Source: Fibrobacterota bacterium (GTDB taxonomy: Bacteria; Fibrobacterota; Chitinivibrionia; Chitinivibrionales; FEN-1185). Taken from it: 64,000 nt of DNA. The translations under genes were made by a program, and so were the position numbers. A model generated the notes under the pieces. The model saw nothing but the letters and a program-made list of their open reading frames with translations. It was not told where the DNA came from and made no database searches. The stretch is from the NCBI GenBank assembly GCA_003165595.1, contig PLWQ01000040.1, forward strand, positions 118,182 to 182,181. Reading direction: 5' to 3'. Below are positions 1 through 7,787 of the stretch, one piece after another (positions within the stretch are counted from its first letter, which is position 1; every line of letters begins with the position of its first letter).

Positions 1-134
1 GACACATCGTAGCCGGCGGCCTTTGCGATGGCGGCGAGATACATGGGCCCAAGCAGGGGGATCGACATAAACTGGGAGAAGATGTTCGCAATCGCCCCGA
101 CTGGTTCCACGAAAAGAATGGTTTTTGGTTTCAT
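1..134 (-). CDS. B12-binding radical SAM family protein, N-terminal fragment (runs off window)
   Basis: Only the first 44 codons are present; the gene continues past the left edge. The start MKPKTILFVEP followed by a Pro-Leu-Gly-Pro-containing loop and 'YLAAIAKAAGYDV' is the usual opening of the Rossmann-like cobalamin-binding domain that precedes radical SAM domains (first beta strand, then the helix that begins 'P.LGP.YLAA..K'). The ATG overlaps the stop codon of the upstream membrane protein gene as ATGA, so the two are probably translationally coupled. The radical SAM cysteines lie outside the window, so the reaction cannot be named. Confidence 0.6.
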   Translation of the reverse strand, partial: MKPKTILFVEPVGAIANIFSQFMSIPLLGPMYLAAIAKAAGYDV

Positions 135-634
135 TGAGACACTTTCTGTTGAGGGATTTCCTTTTTTGCAAAGAAGTTTATGGAAAGCAGGCTCATGCCG
201 AACACAACGAGCGACAGCGGCCAGAGCCGAAGAGATACCGAGAACACGAGCCAGAGCGCTCCGAACAAGGCCACGAATAGTATCGAAATGTAGAGAAAAA
301 TTCTGTTACGGGTAAGGATGGTTGTAACGAGAAAGCATACACCCACAATGCCGAGAAACAGCGGCCACAGGCGTGCCATGTGAGTCCAGGAAGTAAAATT
401 GAGATAGTAAAAGAAGAGACCCAATTGAAGCAGGAACGTCCCGAGCCAGACAAGGGCGACATCGCCCCGTTTGCTTTGGAAGTACAGCAGGGTGAATCCT
501 GTTCCCACCAACAGGATAAAGAGCGGCCAGTGGGAGCTGATTCCCGAAACAATGTTGAAGTTTTCAAGAGTGAGAACCGCTCCTGCTATTATGAAGAGAA
601 CCGAGATCGTAGTGAGTGACGTGTGGGTTTTCAT
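131..634 (-). CDS. small polytopic membrane protein (LiaF/DUF5668-like)
   Basis: A 167-residue protein with about six closely spaced hydrophobic segments separated by very short loops; 'HWPLFILLVGTGF' and 'LWPLFLGIVG' repeat a W-P-L-F/L-x-G pattern typical of LiaI/LiaF-like or DUF5668 membrane regions. The open frame extends a further 79 codons upstream, but that stretch runs through the dispersed repeat at 786-853 and is not membrane-like, so the start was placed at the ATG at 634. A GTATATT -10-like motif lies about 47 bp upstream (681-688). The stop overlaps the next gene's start. Function unknown; a regulatory or envelope-stress role is only a family-level guess. Confidence 0.65.
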   Translation of the reverse strand: MKTHTSLTTISVLFIIAGAVLTLENFNIVSGISSHWPLFILLVGTGFTLLYFQSKRGDVALVWLGTFLLQLGLFFYYLNFTSWTHMARLWPLFLGIVGVCFLVTTILTRNRIFLYISILFVALFGALWLVFSVSLRLWPLSLVVFGMSLLSINFFAKKEIPQQKVSQ

Positions 635-680
635 GTCGCGCGGAGAAGCCCCCTGCCAATCGGGCGATACGGCTCGATTG

Positions 681-688
681 CAATATAC
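681..688 (-). promoter_or_regulatory. putative -10 element for the gene at 131-634
   Basis: GTATATTG on the minus strand, about 47 bp before the chosen ATG. The same heptamer precedes several other minus-strand genes here and the tRNA. No convincing -35 was found. Confidence 0.3.
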
Positions 689-785
689 TCCTTTGCTCGA
701 AAGGAAAGTCGAAAATCCAGATGAATCCCACAGCGAGCGCATTGCAGACTGCTCACCGGTGCGCATCCGGTCGTAATCGCGCGCT

Positions 786-853
786 CCCCGCAGGTTCGCT
801 GTCGCGTCTACTCCCGTAGTGTTGTTTACAGTCTTAGTCATGGTGCGGCGGGG
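786..853. repeat. 68-bp dispersed repeat, copy 1
   Basis: Begins CCCCGCAGGTTCGC and ends GCGGGG, so the ends can pair. An equally long copy with roughly 80 percent identity (by eye) lies at 30246-30313, and a related core is in inverted orientation at 22923-22975. It lies upstream of the membrane protein gene and supplied the spurious N-terminal extension of that frame. Confidence 0.7.
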
Positions 854-1064
854 TTTTTCAATGGCCGGCACGTGAGCCCCGCGACCCGTAACAGTACGGA
901 TTGTTGACCGGTGAATTTCTCAAGAAAACGAGAGCGGGGCGAGGCGTTGCAAGAAAATGGTTGTTTCGCAATCATGAGTAACCTATCTTCTTTATAGCAT
1001 GCCGTGAGCATGCAAACACGACTTCATTGCCCGGTATCCTTTTCTGTTGAAGAAAGGAGCGATC

Positions 1065-2636
1065 ATGGCGCCCAAAATTCTAGGCCGCATAGGAGGCCTG
1101 ATTGCAGTTCTCGGAAGCATTGCAGTGTCCTTTGCCGCACAGCCGGCCGCCAGCGACGAAGGCCCGAATCCGACGATTTCCGTCAATGGAACGCGGGGCC
1201 TTGTGTACACGCAATCTGCCGAAACCATGGGCCAGGGCAGGCTGTCATTTTCCATTGAGGGAAACTGGTATAAACAGGCGACCGGATATCCGCTTACCCC
1301 GAACTCCGGCTCGAGCATTATTGCCGGAACCGGTGCGTTTTCTTTTGGCATCAATCCCTGGTTCGACGTTTTTGCGCTCGGAAGCGGGTTCGGCTCCGTC
1401 AATTACAACGAAAGCCCCGCGGCCGGTGTCGGTTCGGTGCAGGCTGGCATTATGGGCGCTCTGCCTCTGCCGGAGAGCTCACCGTTCCACGTCGCCGCCC
1501 AGGTTTCCATCATCGGCGGGACTTCCGCCAACCAGCTTGACTCGAACAAGGCCGACGGCTACGATTTCTTTGAGACGCGCACGGGCTACGATTTTGTGGG
1601 CAAGGTGCTGGAATCGCTCGTGTTCGGCACTGAGGCGCAGTCTTTTAAAATTCACCTCAACGAAGGCGCGGTGTACTCGCTGCAAAAGAACATGGATCCG
1701 CTGCTTCTTCTCGGGCTGGGGCTGCAGGGAAACGTTCACCCGGCGATTGCCCTGGGGCTCGAGATGAATTCCCGCACTTTCTTCGACAATGTGGCATTCA
1801 AAACCGATCCGCTATGGGTGACTCCGTCAATTATGTTCCGCACGCCATATTTCATGAATTTTCTTCTCGGCGCAGACATCGCCGCTTCACAAGCAAGAAG
1901 CTCCGACGCTCTGCGCAGCCTGGAACAGTACCGGATCTTCGCCGGCATGGACTTCACCTTCGACCTGCTCGCCGGCAAGAGAATGGCCGAGCGCGAGGCA
2001 AAGGCCGAGGCGGACAAGAGGACGGTGATCGAAAGAGACGCCCATCAGAAGAAAGAGGCTCGGCTCAAGGCTATTGCCGACAGCCTTGCCCAGAAGGTGA
2101 AGGCCGATTCCGTGGCGGCATCGCAGCAGCGAGATGCCGAGAAGCATCGCGCAGATTCGCTCGCCCAGAAAGCCAGGCAGGATTCCATCACGCTTGCCGA
2201 GACCAGGCAGCGGCTGCAGGAGGAGATGTCGAAACGATCGGATGTTGAAAAGAAGCTGCTGTCCACCGGCCTGCTCATTCTCGACGCCGTGTACTTTGAG
2301 AGCGGCAAGACCGAGATATCCATCAACTCCAAGCCGTATCTAAACATCATCGGCAAGATGCTGCTCAAGTATCCCAAACTCCAGCTTGAGGTAGGCGGCC
2401 ACACCGACAACATAGGCGGCTACGAGGCGAATAAGCGGCTTAGTTTTGCGCGCGCCGAATCGGTGCGTCAATACCTCGTGAGCGTGGCTCCCGACCTTGC
2501 AACACACCTCAGCTCCAACGGCTACGGTCCGGACGTTCCGAAGGCCGACAACCGCACTGCCGCGGGGCGAAAGGTAAACAGAAGGGTGGAGCTGCAGGTG
2601 ATGAACAAGGACGTGCTTAAAGAATATAATCCGTAG
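1065..2636 (+). CDS. OmpA family outer membrane protein
   Basis: A 523-residue envelope protein. A signal peptide (about residues 1-28) is followed by a glycine/aromatic-rich region compatible with an outer-membrane beta-barrel (about 30-300), a highly charged Ala/Lys/Glu/Asp-rich coiled coil (about 305-400), and a C-terminal OmpA-like peptidoglycan-binding domain (about 410-523) with 'GHTDNIGGYEANKRLSFARA' and the closing 'GRKVNRRVEL'. The D and R of these motifs bind diaminopimelate in the family. The role is to tether the outer membrane to peptidoglycan and perhaps form a pore. An in-frame TTG at 1047 exists, but AAGGAG at 1054-1059 fits the ATG at 1065. A terminator follows directly. Confidence 0.9.
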   Translation: MAPKILGRIGGLIAVLGSIAVSFAAQPAASDEGPNPTISVNGTRGLVYTQSAETMGQGRLSFSIEGNWYKQATGYPLTPNSGSSIIAGTGAFSFGINPWFDVFALGSGFGSVNYNESPAAGVGSVQAGIMGALPLPESSPFHVAAQVSIIGGTSANQLDSNKADGYDFFETRTGYDFVGKVLESLVFGTEAQSFKIHLNEGAVYSLQKNMDPLLLLGLGLQGNVHPAIALGLEMNSRTFFDNVAFKTDPLWVTPSIMFRTPYFMNFLLGADIAASQARSSDALRSLEQYRIFAGMDFTFDLLAGKRMAEREAKAEADKRTVIERDAHQKKEARLKAIADSLAQKVKADSVAASQQRDAEKHRADSLAQKARQDSITLAETRQRLQEEMSKRSDVEKKLLSTGLLILDAVYFESGKTEISINSKPYLNIIGKMLLKYPKLQLEVGGHTDNIGGYEANKRLSFARAESVRQYLVSVAPDLATHLSSNGYGPDVPKADNRTAAGRKVNRRVELQVMNKDVLKEYNP

Positions 2637-2675
2637 AAGGTTCCGTTTCGTAGGTTGACTGAGGAGAAAGCCTCT

Positions 2676-2701
2676 GCCCGCCAAGGGCGGGGGCTTTTTT
2701 T
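2676..2701 (+). terminator. Rho-independent terminator after the OmpA-like gene
   Basis: GC-rich stem GCCCGCC/GGCGGG with a three-base loop followed by seven T residues, 40 bp after the OmpA stop codon. Confidence 0.8.
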
Positions 2702-2736
2702 ACGCGAAGCCCTATACCCGTCAAAGGAGATGCACC

Positions 2737-3561
2737 ATGTCCTCCATGATCGACTGCATGAAGCGCCGCGTGTCGGTGCGGACCTACGATCCCGCGCCCC
2801 TGTCTTCGGACCAGAACGCCACGATCGCAAAAATCCTGAAAAGCAACAGCCTCGGCCCGTTTGGAACCCAGGTGCGGCTGGAACTTGTCGATTTCGCCGG
2901 AGCCGACAAAGCCGAGGCCAAAAAGTACGGTACCTACGGATTCATCCGGGGCGCGCACTGTTTTATTGCGGGCGCAGTGGCCGACGGGCCTCACGCGCTC
3001 CTCGACTTCGGGTATTGTTTCGAGAAGACCGTTCTTGAATTGACAGATGTGAATTTCGGGACATGCTGGATGGCCCTCACCTACAACGAGAAGGGCTTCC
3101 TGGAAAGGATGAACCCGGGACCCGGCGAGGCGCTGGTCGCGGTCTCACCGGTCGGGGTTCCCTCGAAGGAATGGTCGGTGCTCGATCGGCTCGTCAAGGC
3201 CCTCGCCAGACCCCGCAACCGGAAACCGTGGGACCGGCTGTTCTTCGAGACCGCTATGGGGATGCCGCTTTCACCCGACAAGGCGGGCTCGTACGGTGCC
3301 GCGCTTGAATGCGTGCGCCTCGCGCCGTCGGGGGCCAACTATCAACCGTGGCGGATTGTAAAGGCATCTTCGGCGAACGTATTTCATTTCTTCACGATAA
3401 GAAAGGGCGCCAGAACATCCGGCGAACTCCATGCGGGCATTGCGATGTGCAACTTCGGGCTGGCGGCTTCGGAACTGGGGCTTGCGGGAACATGGAATGT
3501 GCTGGGTGACGTGGCCTGCCCGGAACATTTGGACTATTGCGTGAGTTGGATGGGCGAGTAA
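2737..3561 (+). CDS. nitroreductase family protein
   Basis: A 274-residue soluble protein. The opening 'KRRVSVRTYDPAPLSSDQ' is the classic nitroreductase FMN-phosphate contact (RRSxRxY). The second half repeats family features ('ALECVRLAPSGANYQPWRIVK') and ends with an aromatic-rich dimer region, so the protein resembles the fused, pseudo-dimeric putative nitroreductases (TM1586-like) rather than the short NfsB type. Expected activity is flavin-dependent reduction of an unidentified substrate. AAAGGAG precedes the ATG by eight bases. It stands alone behind a terminator, so co-transcription with the OmpA-like gene is unlikely. Confidence 0.85.
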   Translation: MSSMIDCMKRRVSVRTYDPAPLSSDQNATIAKILKSNSLGPFGTQVRLELVDFAGADKAEAKKYGTYGFIRGAHCFIAGAVADGPHALLDFGYCFEKTVLELTDVNFGTCWMALTYNEKGFLERMNPGPGEALVAVSPVGVPSKEWSVLDRLVKALARPRNRKPWDRLFFETAMGMPLSPDKAGSYGAALECVRLAPSGANYQPWRIVKASSANVFHFFTIRKGARTSGELHAGIAMCNFGLAASELGLAGTWNVLGDVACPEHLDYCVSWMGE

Positions 3562-3657
3562 CCATCGCCCCGTAAGGACAGTGCACGTAGGAGGCGGCAT
3601 GGGGCAGCAGTTGCGGCAGGCGCGCACTGCGACCCGCGCGCCGCCTTCTGCCTTGTG

Positions 3658-4239
3658 TCAGTTGATCTCGGGGACCAGCGACCAGCCGTCGTCGGTGCAT
3701 TTCCCGGTCTTGCCCGTGTCGCAGGTGAAACGGTAGTGGAGCACGATGCGGCCGCCGGCCGGGGCGTTGATGGCCTTTACCGTGTTCTTCATCTGCTTGA
3801 GCTTGGCCTCCATCACGCCGATGCCGTAAAAGAAGTTCTTATTCTCGTTTGTCATAATGCGCCGGTTAATCTTCTTCTCGTAGTCGTCGATTTCGGCAAG
3901 GGAAAACAGGCTCACCTTGTGCAGCCCCGGGGAAATGGACACCACGTTGCGCTTGGACACCGGGCTCATTTCAACGTCGTCGACGAACACGCGCATGTCC
4001 TTCTCCTTGCCGTCGATCACTGCGGAATCGATGACCACCACCAGGCTGCACAGGCGCACGGCGTTCTTCTGCGTCTCCTCGATGCAGAACTTTTCCTTGA
4101 GCATAAAGTAGTCGAATTCGCGCTGGCTCATGGCGTCGAGCGGTTTCTTCCTGAGTTCCAGATACCGCGGGTCGTCACATGGAGATTGACAATAGGCAAT
4201 TGCCGAAAGTGTGAGGATTAGGAAGACAACGGATCTCAT
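3658..4239 (-). CDS. secreted protein of unknown function
   Basis: A 193-residue protein with a clear signal peptide (residues 1-17, cleavage likely near 'AIAYC-Q'). The mature part has cysteines near the N terminus and near 'FTCDTGKTGKC' that could form disulfides. A central stretch with 'VFVDDVEMSP' and 'ISPGLHKVSLFS' resembles PEGA-like surface modules in which a short beta sheet carries a 'G.H.V' turn, but this is weak. AAAGGAG stands before the ATG. No neighbour shares the strand closely enough to imply an operon. Confidence 0.7.
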   Translation of the reverse strand: MRSVVFLILTLSAIAYCQSPCDDPRYLELRKKPLDAMSQREFDYFMLKEKFCIEETQKNAVRLCSLVVVIDSAVIDGKEKDMRVFVDDVEMSPVSKRNVVSISPGLHKVSLFSLAEIDDYEKKINRRIMTNENKNFFYGIGVMEAKLKQMKNTVKAINAPAGGRIVLHYRFTCDTGKTGKCTDDGWSLVPEIN

Positions 4240-4543
4240 GGATGCTCCTTTCGGGACGCAGTGACGGGGCGCGATTTCACAAAATAACTAATCGTCCGAT
4301 GGATGGCACGCAGAAATCCTGCGCGGCAGCCGTAAATCGACACCCCCAATATGATTCCCGGCGGCGCGGCGGGATGTGACGGCCGTCACACGGACACGAA
4401 GAGGAGAAAATGGGACGAGCGGAAGAGTGTTTCTGCGGCGATGCTTGGAAATGCTGCGGGGGAATCCACGTGTCAATCGTCGTTAGACACTGTTTTTACG
4501 GGAATGACGGCGTTGAGGCATGCAGGCGTTATGAGAACGTTCC
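4240..4543. other. intergenic stretch
   Basis: It separates two minus-strand secreted-protein genes. No RNA gene, long repeat or credible coding frame was found. Confidence 0.5.
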
Positions 4544-5461
4544 CTAGAATGCCCGCAGCACCGACTGCAATTTCGCTTCTGTGAATACCTGAATGTCGAT
4601 GCCCGAGCGAACGGCCACGGTAAAGCGGATTTTTCTGCCCGCATCACTGCGTCCGGAGGGTTTTTCGCCGCGGCTTTTGAGCAGATCCCCGAGGGTACGG
4701 TCGAATACCACGAATGCCGCGAAGTCGCCGTCCCTGCCGTACACCCAGCTGCGTCTGAAGCAGCGGATCGAAAGGGCGCGGTATCGCGCGAGATCGTTCC
4801 TGCCGGCTATGGAATCGTAAACGCCGTTTATCCTCCGGCCGATGTAATCCATAAGCGGCGACTTTGTGTCGTTGAGGTCCACGCAAACCGTGCAGTCGGC
4901 CGCGTCGGTACGGTCGCCGAACTCGCGAAGCAGAATGACGTCCGAGGGCGACTGACGGGTGACTTCCGGCGCGGAAAGCAGCCCGTTTTGCCGGTTTCCG
5001 CCGCCGAGGCCCGGGAAAACCAGTTTGTAGGGTTTCCTGTACGTAAACGCCGCACCGTACTGGAACGCAGGATACGGCGCGACCGTGGCGGCGGTTACCC
5101 GCCACGAAATGCGATCGGGGAACACCGAATCGGTTTGTGCGCCGGAAGTTGGGTCTTGCAGGAAGGCCACACTGGAGTCTGCCGCGCGGGGCACAAATGC
5201 CCGGAATACCCGGTGTGAATAGTCGGAGAGAAACCGCGGATCGTCGAACCCGGCGCGCCTGAGGCTGTCCAGGACCCGGATGCCCTCAAAGACTCTTCCG
5301 GCGTCCATGAGCCTGCCGCCCTGCAGCCAGGCGGTGTCCGCCTCCGCCGCGACATCGGCCGCGCAGGGCCGGCACAAGAACACACAGAACAACAGCAGAA
5401 CGCGCGTAATGCCACGACGTGTGCCGGCAAGCGGCGTTGCATGCTGCGTGGTACAGTGCAC
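4544..5461 (-). CDS. secreted protein of unknown function
   Basis: A 305-residue protein with a GTG start, a short basic N terminus and a hydrophobic signal segment (about residues 19-35, ending near 'CRPCAADVAA'). The mature part begins with a helical hairpin ('WLQGGRLMDAGRVFEGIRVLD') that looks like a single TPR-like repeat, then a mixed alpha/beta region. No catalytic motif is recognised. The Shine-Dalgarno AAAGGA overlaps the stop codon of the upstream IS3-type OrfA gene, so translation of the two is likely coupled even though their functions look unrelated. Confidence 0.65.
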   Translation of the reverse strand: MHCTTQHATPLAGTRRGITRVLLLFCVFLCRPCAADVAAEADTAWLQGGRLMDAGRVFEGIRVLDSLRRAGFDDPRFLSDYSHRVFRAFVPRAADSSVAFLQDPTSGAQTDSVFPDRISWRVTAATVAPYPAFQYGAAFTYRKPYKLVFPGLGGGNRQNGLLSAPEVTRQSPSDVILLREFGDRTDAADCTVCVDLNDTKSPLMDYIGRRINGVYDSIAGRNDLARYRALSIRCFRRSWVYGRDGDFAAFVVFDRTLGDLLKSRGEKPSGRSDAGRKIRFTVAVRSGIDIQVFTEAKLQSVLRAF

Positions 5462-5474
5462 GTGAGCCTATCCT

Positions 5475-5783
5475 TTACAAAGAGTATCTTGCGCCGAGGG
5501 TTTTCTTGACGATGTTTCGCAAGTCATCGACGGTTTGCTTGATCGAATCAACGTCTCTTCTGAGGGAGGTGATTTCGGCGTGCTGCGACCCGCCGTGTTC
5601 CGCGTCGTCGGGGGGGCACGTAAACTCATGGGCGAACTTCTTTTTCCATTTATGAAGATTGCTCTGTTCAATCCCGATGTCGGCGGCCACGGCGGTCACC
5701 GGCTTGCCGCTTTCGAGAAGCGTTTTTACCGCCGCGCGCTTGAAATCGTCGTCGTAGTGGCGTCTGGAAATCGGTTCCGGCAT
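5475..5783 (-). CDS. orphan IS3-family OrfA-like transposase subunit (HTH_Tnp_1)
   Basis: 102 residues. 'RRHYDDDFKRAAVKTLLESGKPVTAVA' and 'SNLHKWKKKF' form the helix-turn-helix of IS3/IS911 OrfA proteins, followed by a heptad-rich tail ('ITSLRRDVDSIKQTVDDLRNIV') matching the leucine zipper. No integrase (OrfB, DDE) gene or frameshift window follows; the next gene encodes a secreted protein. No terminal inverted repeats were found. The frame is open for 34 codons upstream, but AGGAG before the ATG at 5783 decides the start. It is either a decayed insertion sequence or a domesticated DNA-binding protein. Confidence 0.8.
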   Translation of the reverse strand: MPEPISRRHYDDDFKRAAVKTLLESGKPVTAVAADIGIEQSNLHKWKKKFAHEFTCPPDDAEHGGSQHAEITSLRRDVDSIKQTVDDLRNIVKKTLGARYSL

Positions 5784-5894
5784 TCGAGTGCTCCTGAAAT
5801 CCTCCAAGGAAACCGGGCAAACTGCAACCAAGACATTAGACGATTTTGGGCCGGACGATGTTACCGTGAAACGCGTGAAATACATCCAAGAGGG

Positions 5895-6083
5895 TTATAA
5901 CCACGGCCCGGGAACCAGCGGGCCGTCCACCCAAGTCGTGACATTCACGTGCTGCAAAGGAGCGACGTCGATGGTCGTGAAGATCGAATGGCCGCCGGCA
6001 TTGTTCCACCCGAAAATAGTTGGGGCCGGAAGAGTCATGCCGCCAAACCAATGGGTCGCGATGGTTTTGCCTGTTGTGGCCAT
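5895..6083 (-). CDS. possible short ORF or gene relic
   Basis: 62 codons with an amino-acid composition unlike a random frame (Trp, Gly and Thr spread through 'GWNNAGGHSIFTTIDVAP'). No strong ribosome-binding site and no recognised family. It lies in a mosaic stretch between OrfA and parA and could be the remnant of a secreted protein. Confidence 0.2.
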   Translation of the reverse strand: MATTGKTIATHWFGGMTLPAPTIFGWNNAGGHSIFTTIDVAPLQHVNVTTWVDGPLVPGPWL

Positions 6084-6256
6084 ATACTACTTCAACTTCG
6101 GCCGGAAGGAATCTGTTTCATGTTCTTCCCGGTGAGCATTGTTGTGACTCGATCGCGAAACATCCCGCGACAACGCGGCAACCATTATTTACTCCTGCGA
6201 CATTCCCCGAAGCACGATCTTTTCATGGCAATCCGCGCGCACCCGGTGTACAATAC

Positions 6257-6292
6257 ATGAGGATGTCTTAGCGGCCGCTGCGACATCCTCAT
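6257..6292. promoter_or_regulatory. 36-bp near-perfect palindrome upstream of parA
   Basis: Arms ATGAGGATGTC (6257-6267) and GACATCCTCAT (6282-6292) are perfectly complementary, and the interval holds the concentric palindrome AGCGGCCGCT (6270-6279). Only two central-flank positions are unpaired, one of them a G-T pair. The element ends 18 bp before the ParA start, a position that suits an operator or a partition site. Confidence 0.65.
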
Positions 6293-6310
6293 CACTCGAA
6301 AACCCTGCCG

Positions 6311-7297
6311 GTGGTCGTCGTGAAGATCGTATCGGTGCTCAACTACAAGGGTGGCGTGGGCAAGACCACGCTGTCCGCGTGCGCCGGTCAGGCGCTTGCG
6401 CTCACCGGCTACCGGGTACTCGCCATCGATAATGATCCGCAGCACAACCTCACGGCAATGCTGGGTGCCGGCCTTCACAAGCCGACCATCCGGGACGTTT
6501 ACCACGCAACATCCATCGGCCTCGCGTCGCAGCAGTTACTCAAATCGGCCAGGAAAACGAACGTGGCGAATCTCCATGTGGTTCCCTCGACCGGCGAGCT
6601 CTGCGCAAACGACATCAAAGACCCGCTGGTGCTCCAGAAGTGCTTCGCATATTCGCGGCTGGAAAGGTTCTACGATTACGCAATCATCGACAACAGCCCG
6701 GGCATGGACATCCTGCAAGAGGCGGCCATTCACGCCTCAAACGAGATATTTGTCCCTACCGAACTGTCGCAATTCGCGCTCGACGGCATCAGCGAGATGC
6801 AAGACCTGCTGTCGCGGCGTTTCGGCGACGAGCACGTCCTGTCCAAAATCATCCCGAATTTCTACCGCAGCGTCAAGGCACACGACACCTTTATTCGTGC
6901 GTTTACGGAACGGTTTCCCGGTAAGGTGACCGCAACGTGGATCCCGTTCGACAGCGTCTTCGACACGCTGGTAAAGGAAAAGAAGATCCTGTTTGTACAC
7001 CGGCTCAGTTCGCGGGCCGCGGCATTTTATCTCAAGCTCGTGCACGAGCTGTTCAACCTGGACGAGCAAACGACATGGAACATGGTGATGAGCAGGCGCA
7101 AGGAGCGGCTCACCAGCGAAGCCACCCAGCGGCTTGTGAAGCTACGGCAGGATGCGAAGGACCTGTCGGCTGCGGCGAATCGCCCGCCGCTGGAAGCGCC
7201 GCCGCAGCCGGACCTTCCAGAGCCGCGGGAAATTACCCCCGACGTTGATTCGGCCCCTGTCCCGAACGGCACGATGACACCGCTTGAACCTGTTTGA
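6311..7297 (+). CDS. ParA-family ATPase
   Basis: 328 residues. The deviant Walker A 'NYKGGVGKTT' near the N terminus, 'LAIDNDPQHNLT' (Walker A') and 'DYAIIDNSPGMD' (Walker B) are the ParA/MinD/Soj signatures. The core ends near residue 245, and a charged, proline-rich tail of about 80 residues follows (acidic near the end). The start is a GTG at 6311 or 6320 with no strong Shine-Dalgarno. No parB follows, so this is a solitary ParA. Such proteins position chromosomes, plasmids or other cellular cargo. The neighbouring 36-bp palindrome is the only candidate cis-element. Confidence 0.85.
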   Translation: MVVVKIVSVLNYKGGVGKTTLSACAGQALALTGYRVLAIDNDPQHNLTAMLGAGLHKPTIRDVYHATSIGLASQQLLKSARKTNVANLHVVPSTGELCANDIKDPLVLQKCFAYSRLERFYDYAIIDNSPGMDILQEAAIHASNEIFVPTELSQFALDGISEMQDLLSRRFGDEHVLSKIIPNFYRSVKAHDTFIRAFTERFPGKVTATWIPFDSVFDTLVKEKKILFVHRLSSRAAAFYLKLVHELFNLDEQTTWNMVMSRRKERLTSEATQRLVKLRQDAKDLSAAANRPPLEAPPQPDLPEPREITPDVDSAPVPNGTMTPLEPV

Positions 7298-7570
7298 TCG
7301 GTGCTGGGGACTCATCGGCCTAAGGTATCTACGGAACGGCCTGTGCTGTTGGCATCGGCATAGCCACAAATCTTGTTCGCTGATAAGCTCTAAGTTGTTC
7401 ACTGGGGTGAACACGATGATTTCCCGATCCCTGGAAAAGGCCTTGCATCGTAAGTTCGGATTAACGCACGATGATTTACCCAAGACACCACGACAAAGGT
7501 ATCCCGGAAGATGATCTCGCCCTGGTGAAGATCACAATTTTGACCTAAATCGAAAAGGACCACTTAACAA
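7298..7570. other. intergenic stretch with broken reading frames
   Basis: It contains a short ORF-like run (7417-7514, 'MISRSLEKALHRKFGLTHDD') without a recognised family. Nothing else is supported. Confidence 0.35.
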
Positions 7571-7711
7571 GTGATTATCGCCTTTTCCCGGATTGAGGCG
7601 GGGTGGCATGTGATACAGATGGACGCCACGATTGGAAGCGGCGTCCGCTTCGTGCCTGTGGCGGTGGACGGAATTGCCGGGCAGGTTAAGCCGATGGTGC
7701 TGATGCGGTAG
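7571..7711 (+). pseudogene. relic of a C-terminal sorting domain
   Basis: 46 codons from a GTG, with AAAAGGA ten bases upstream. The translated end 'GSGVRFVPVAVDG' followed by 'QVKPMVLMR' matches the end of the GH2-like protein at 59909-62737 ('GNGVYFIRSAVDG', 'VKRMIVLK') and other FlgD/T9SS-like C-terminal domains in this window. The preceding 'AGWHVIQMDA' equals the usual strand before the GVY motif. An in-frame stop lies just upstream, so only the tail of a former secreted protein gene survives. Confidence 0.5.
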
Positions 7712-7787
7712 GAATGTGCGATTTCCGGTCCAAACTTTGGGGCTCTGCTCCGGCAATCCGGCACGGGGCCCTTTCTCTTTCCGGCAG

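Noticed and set aside
131..871. 246-codon version of the membrane protein
   Set aside because: The extra 79 codons traverse the 68-bp repeat; the start at 634 gives a coherent membrane protein.
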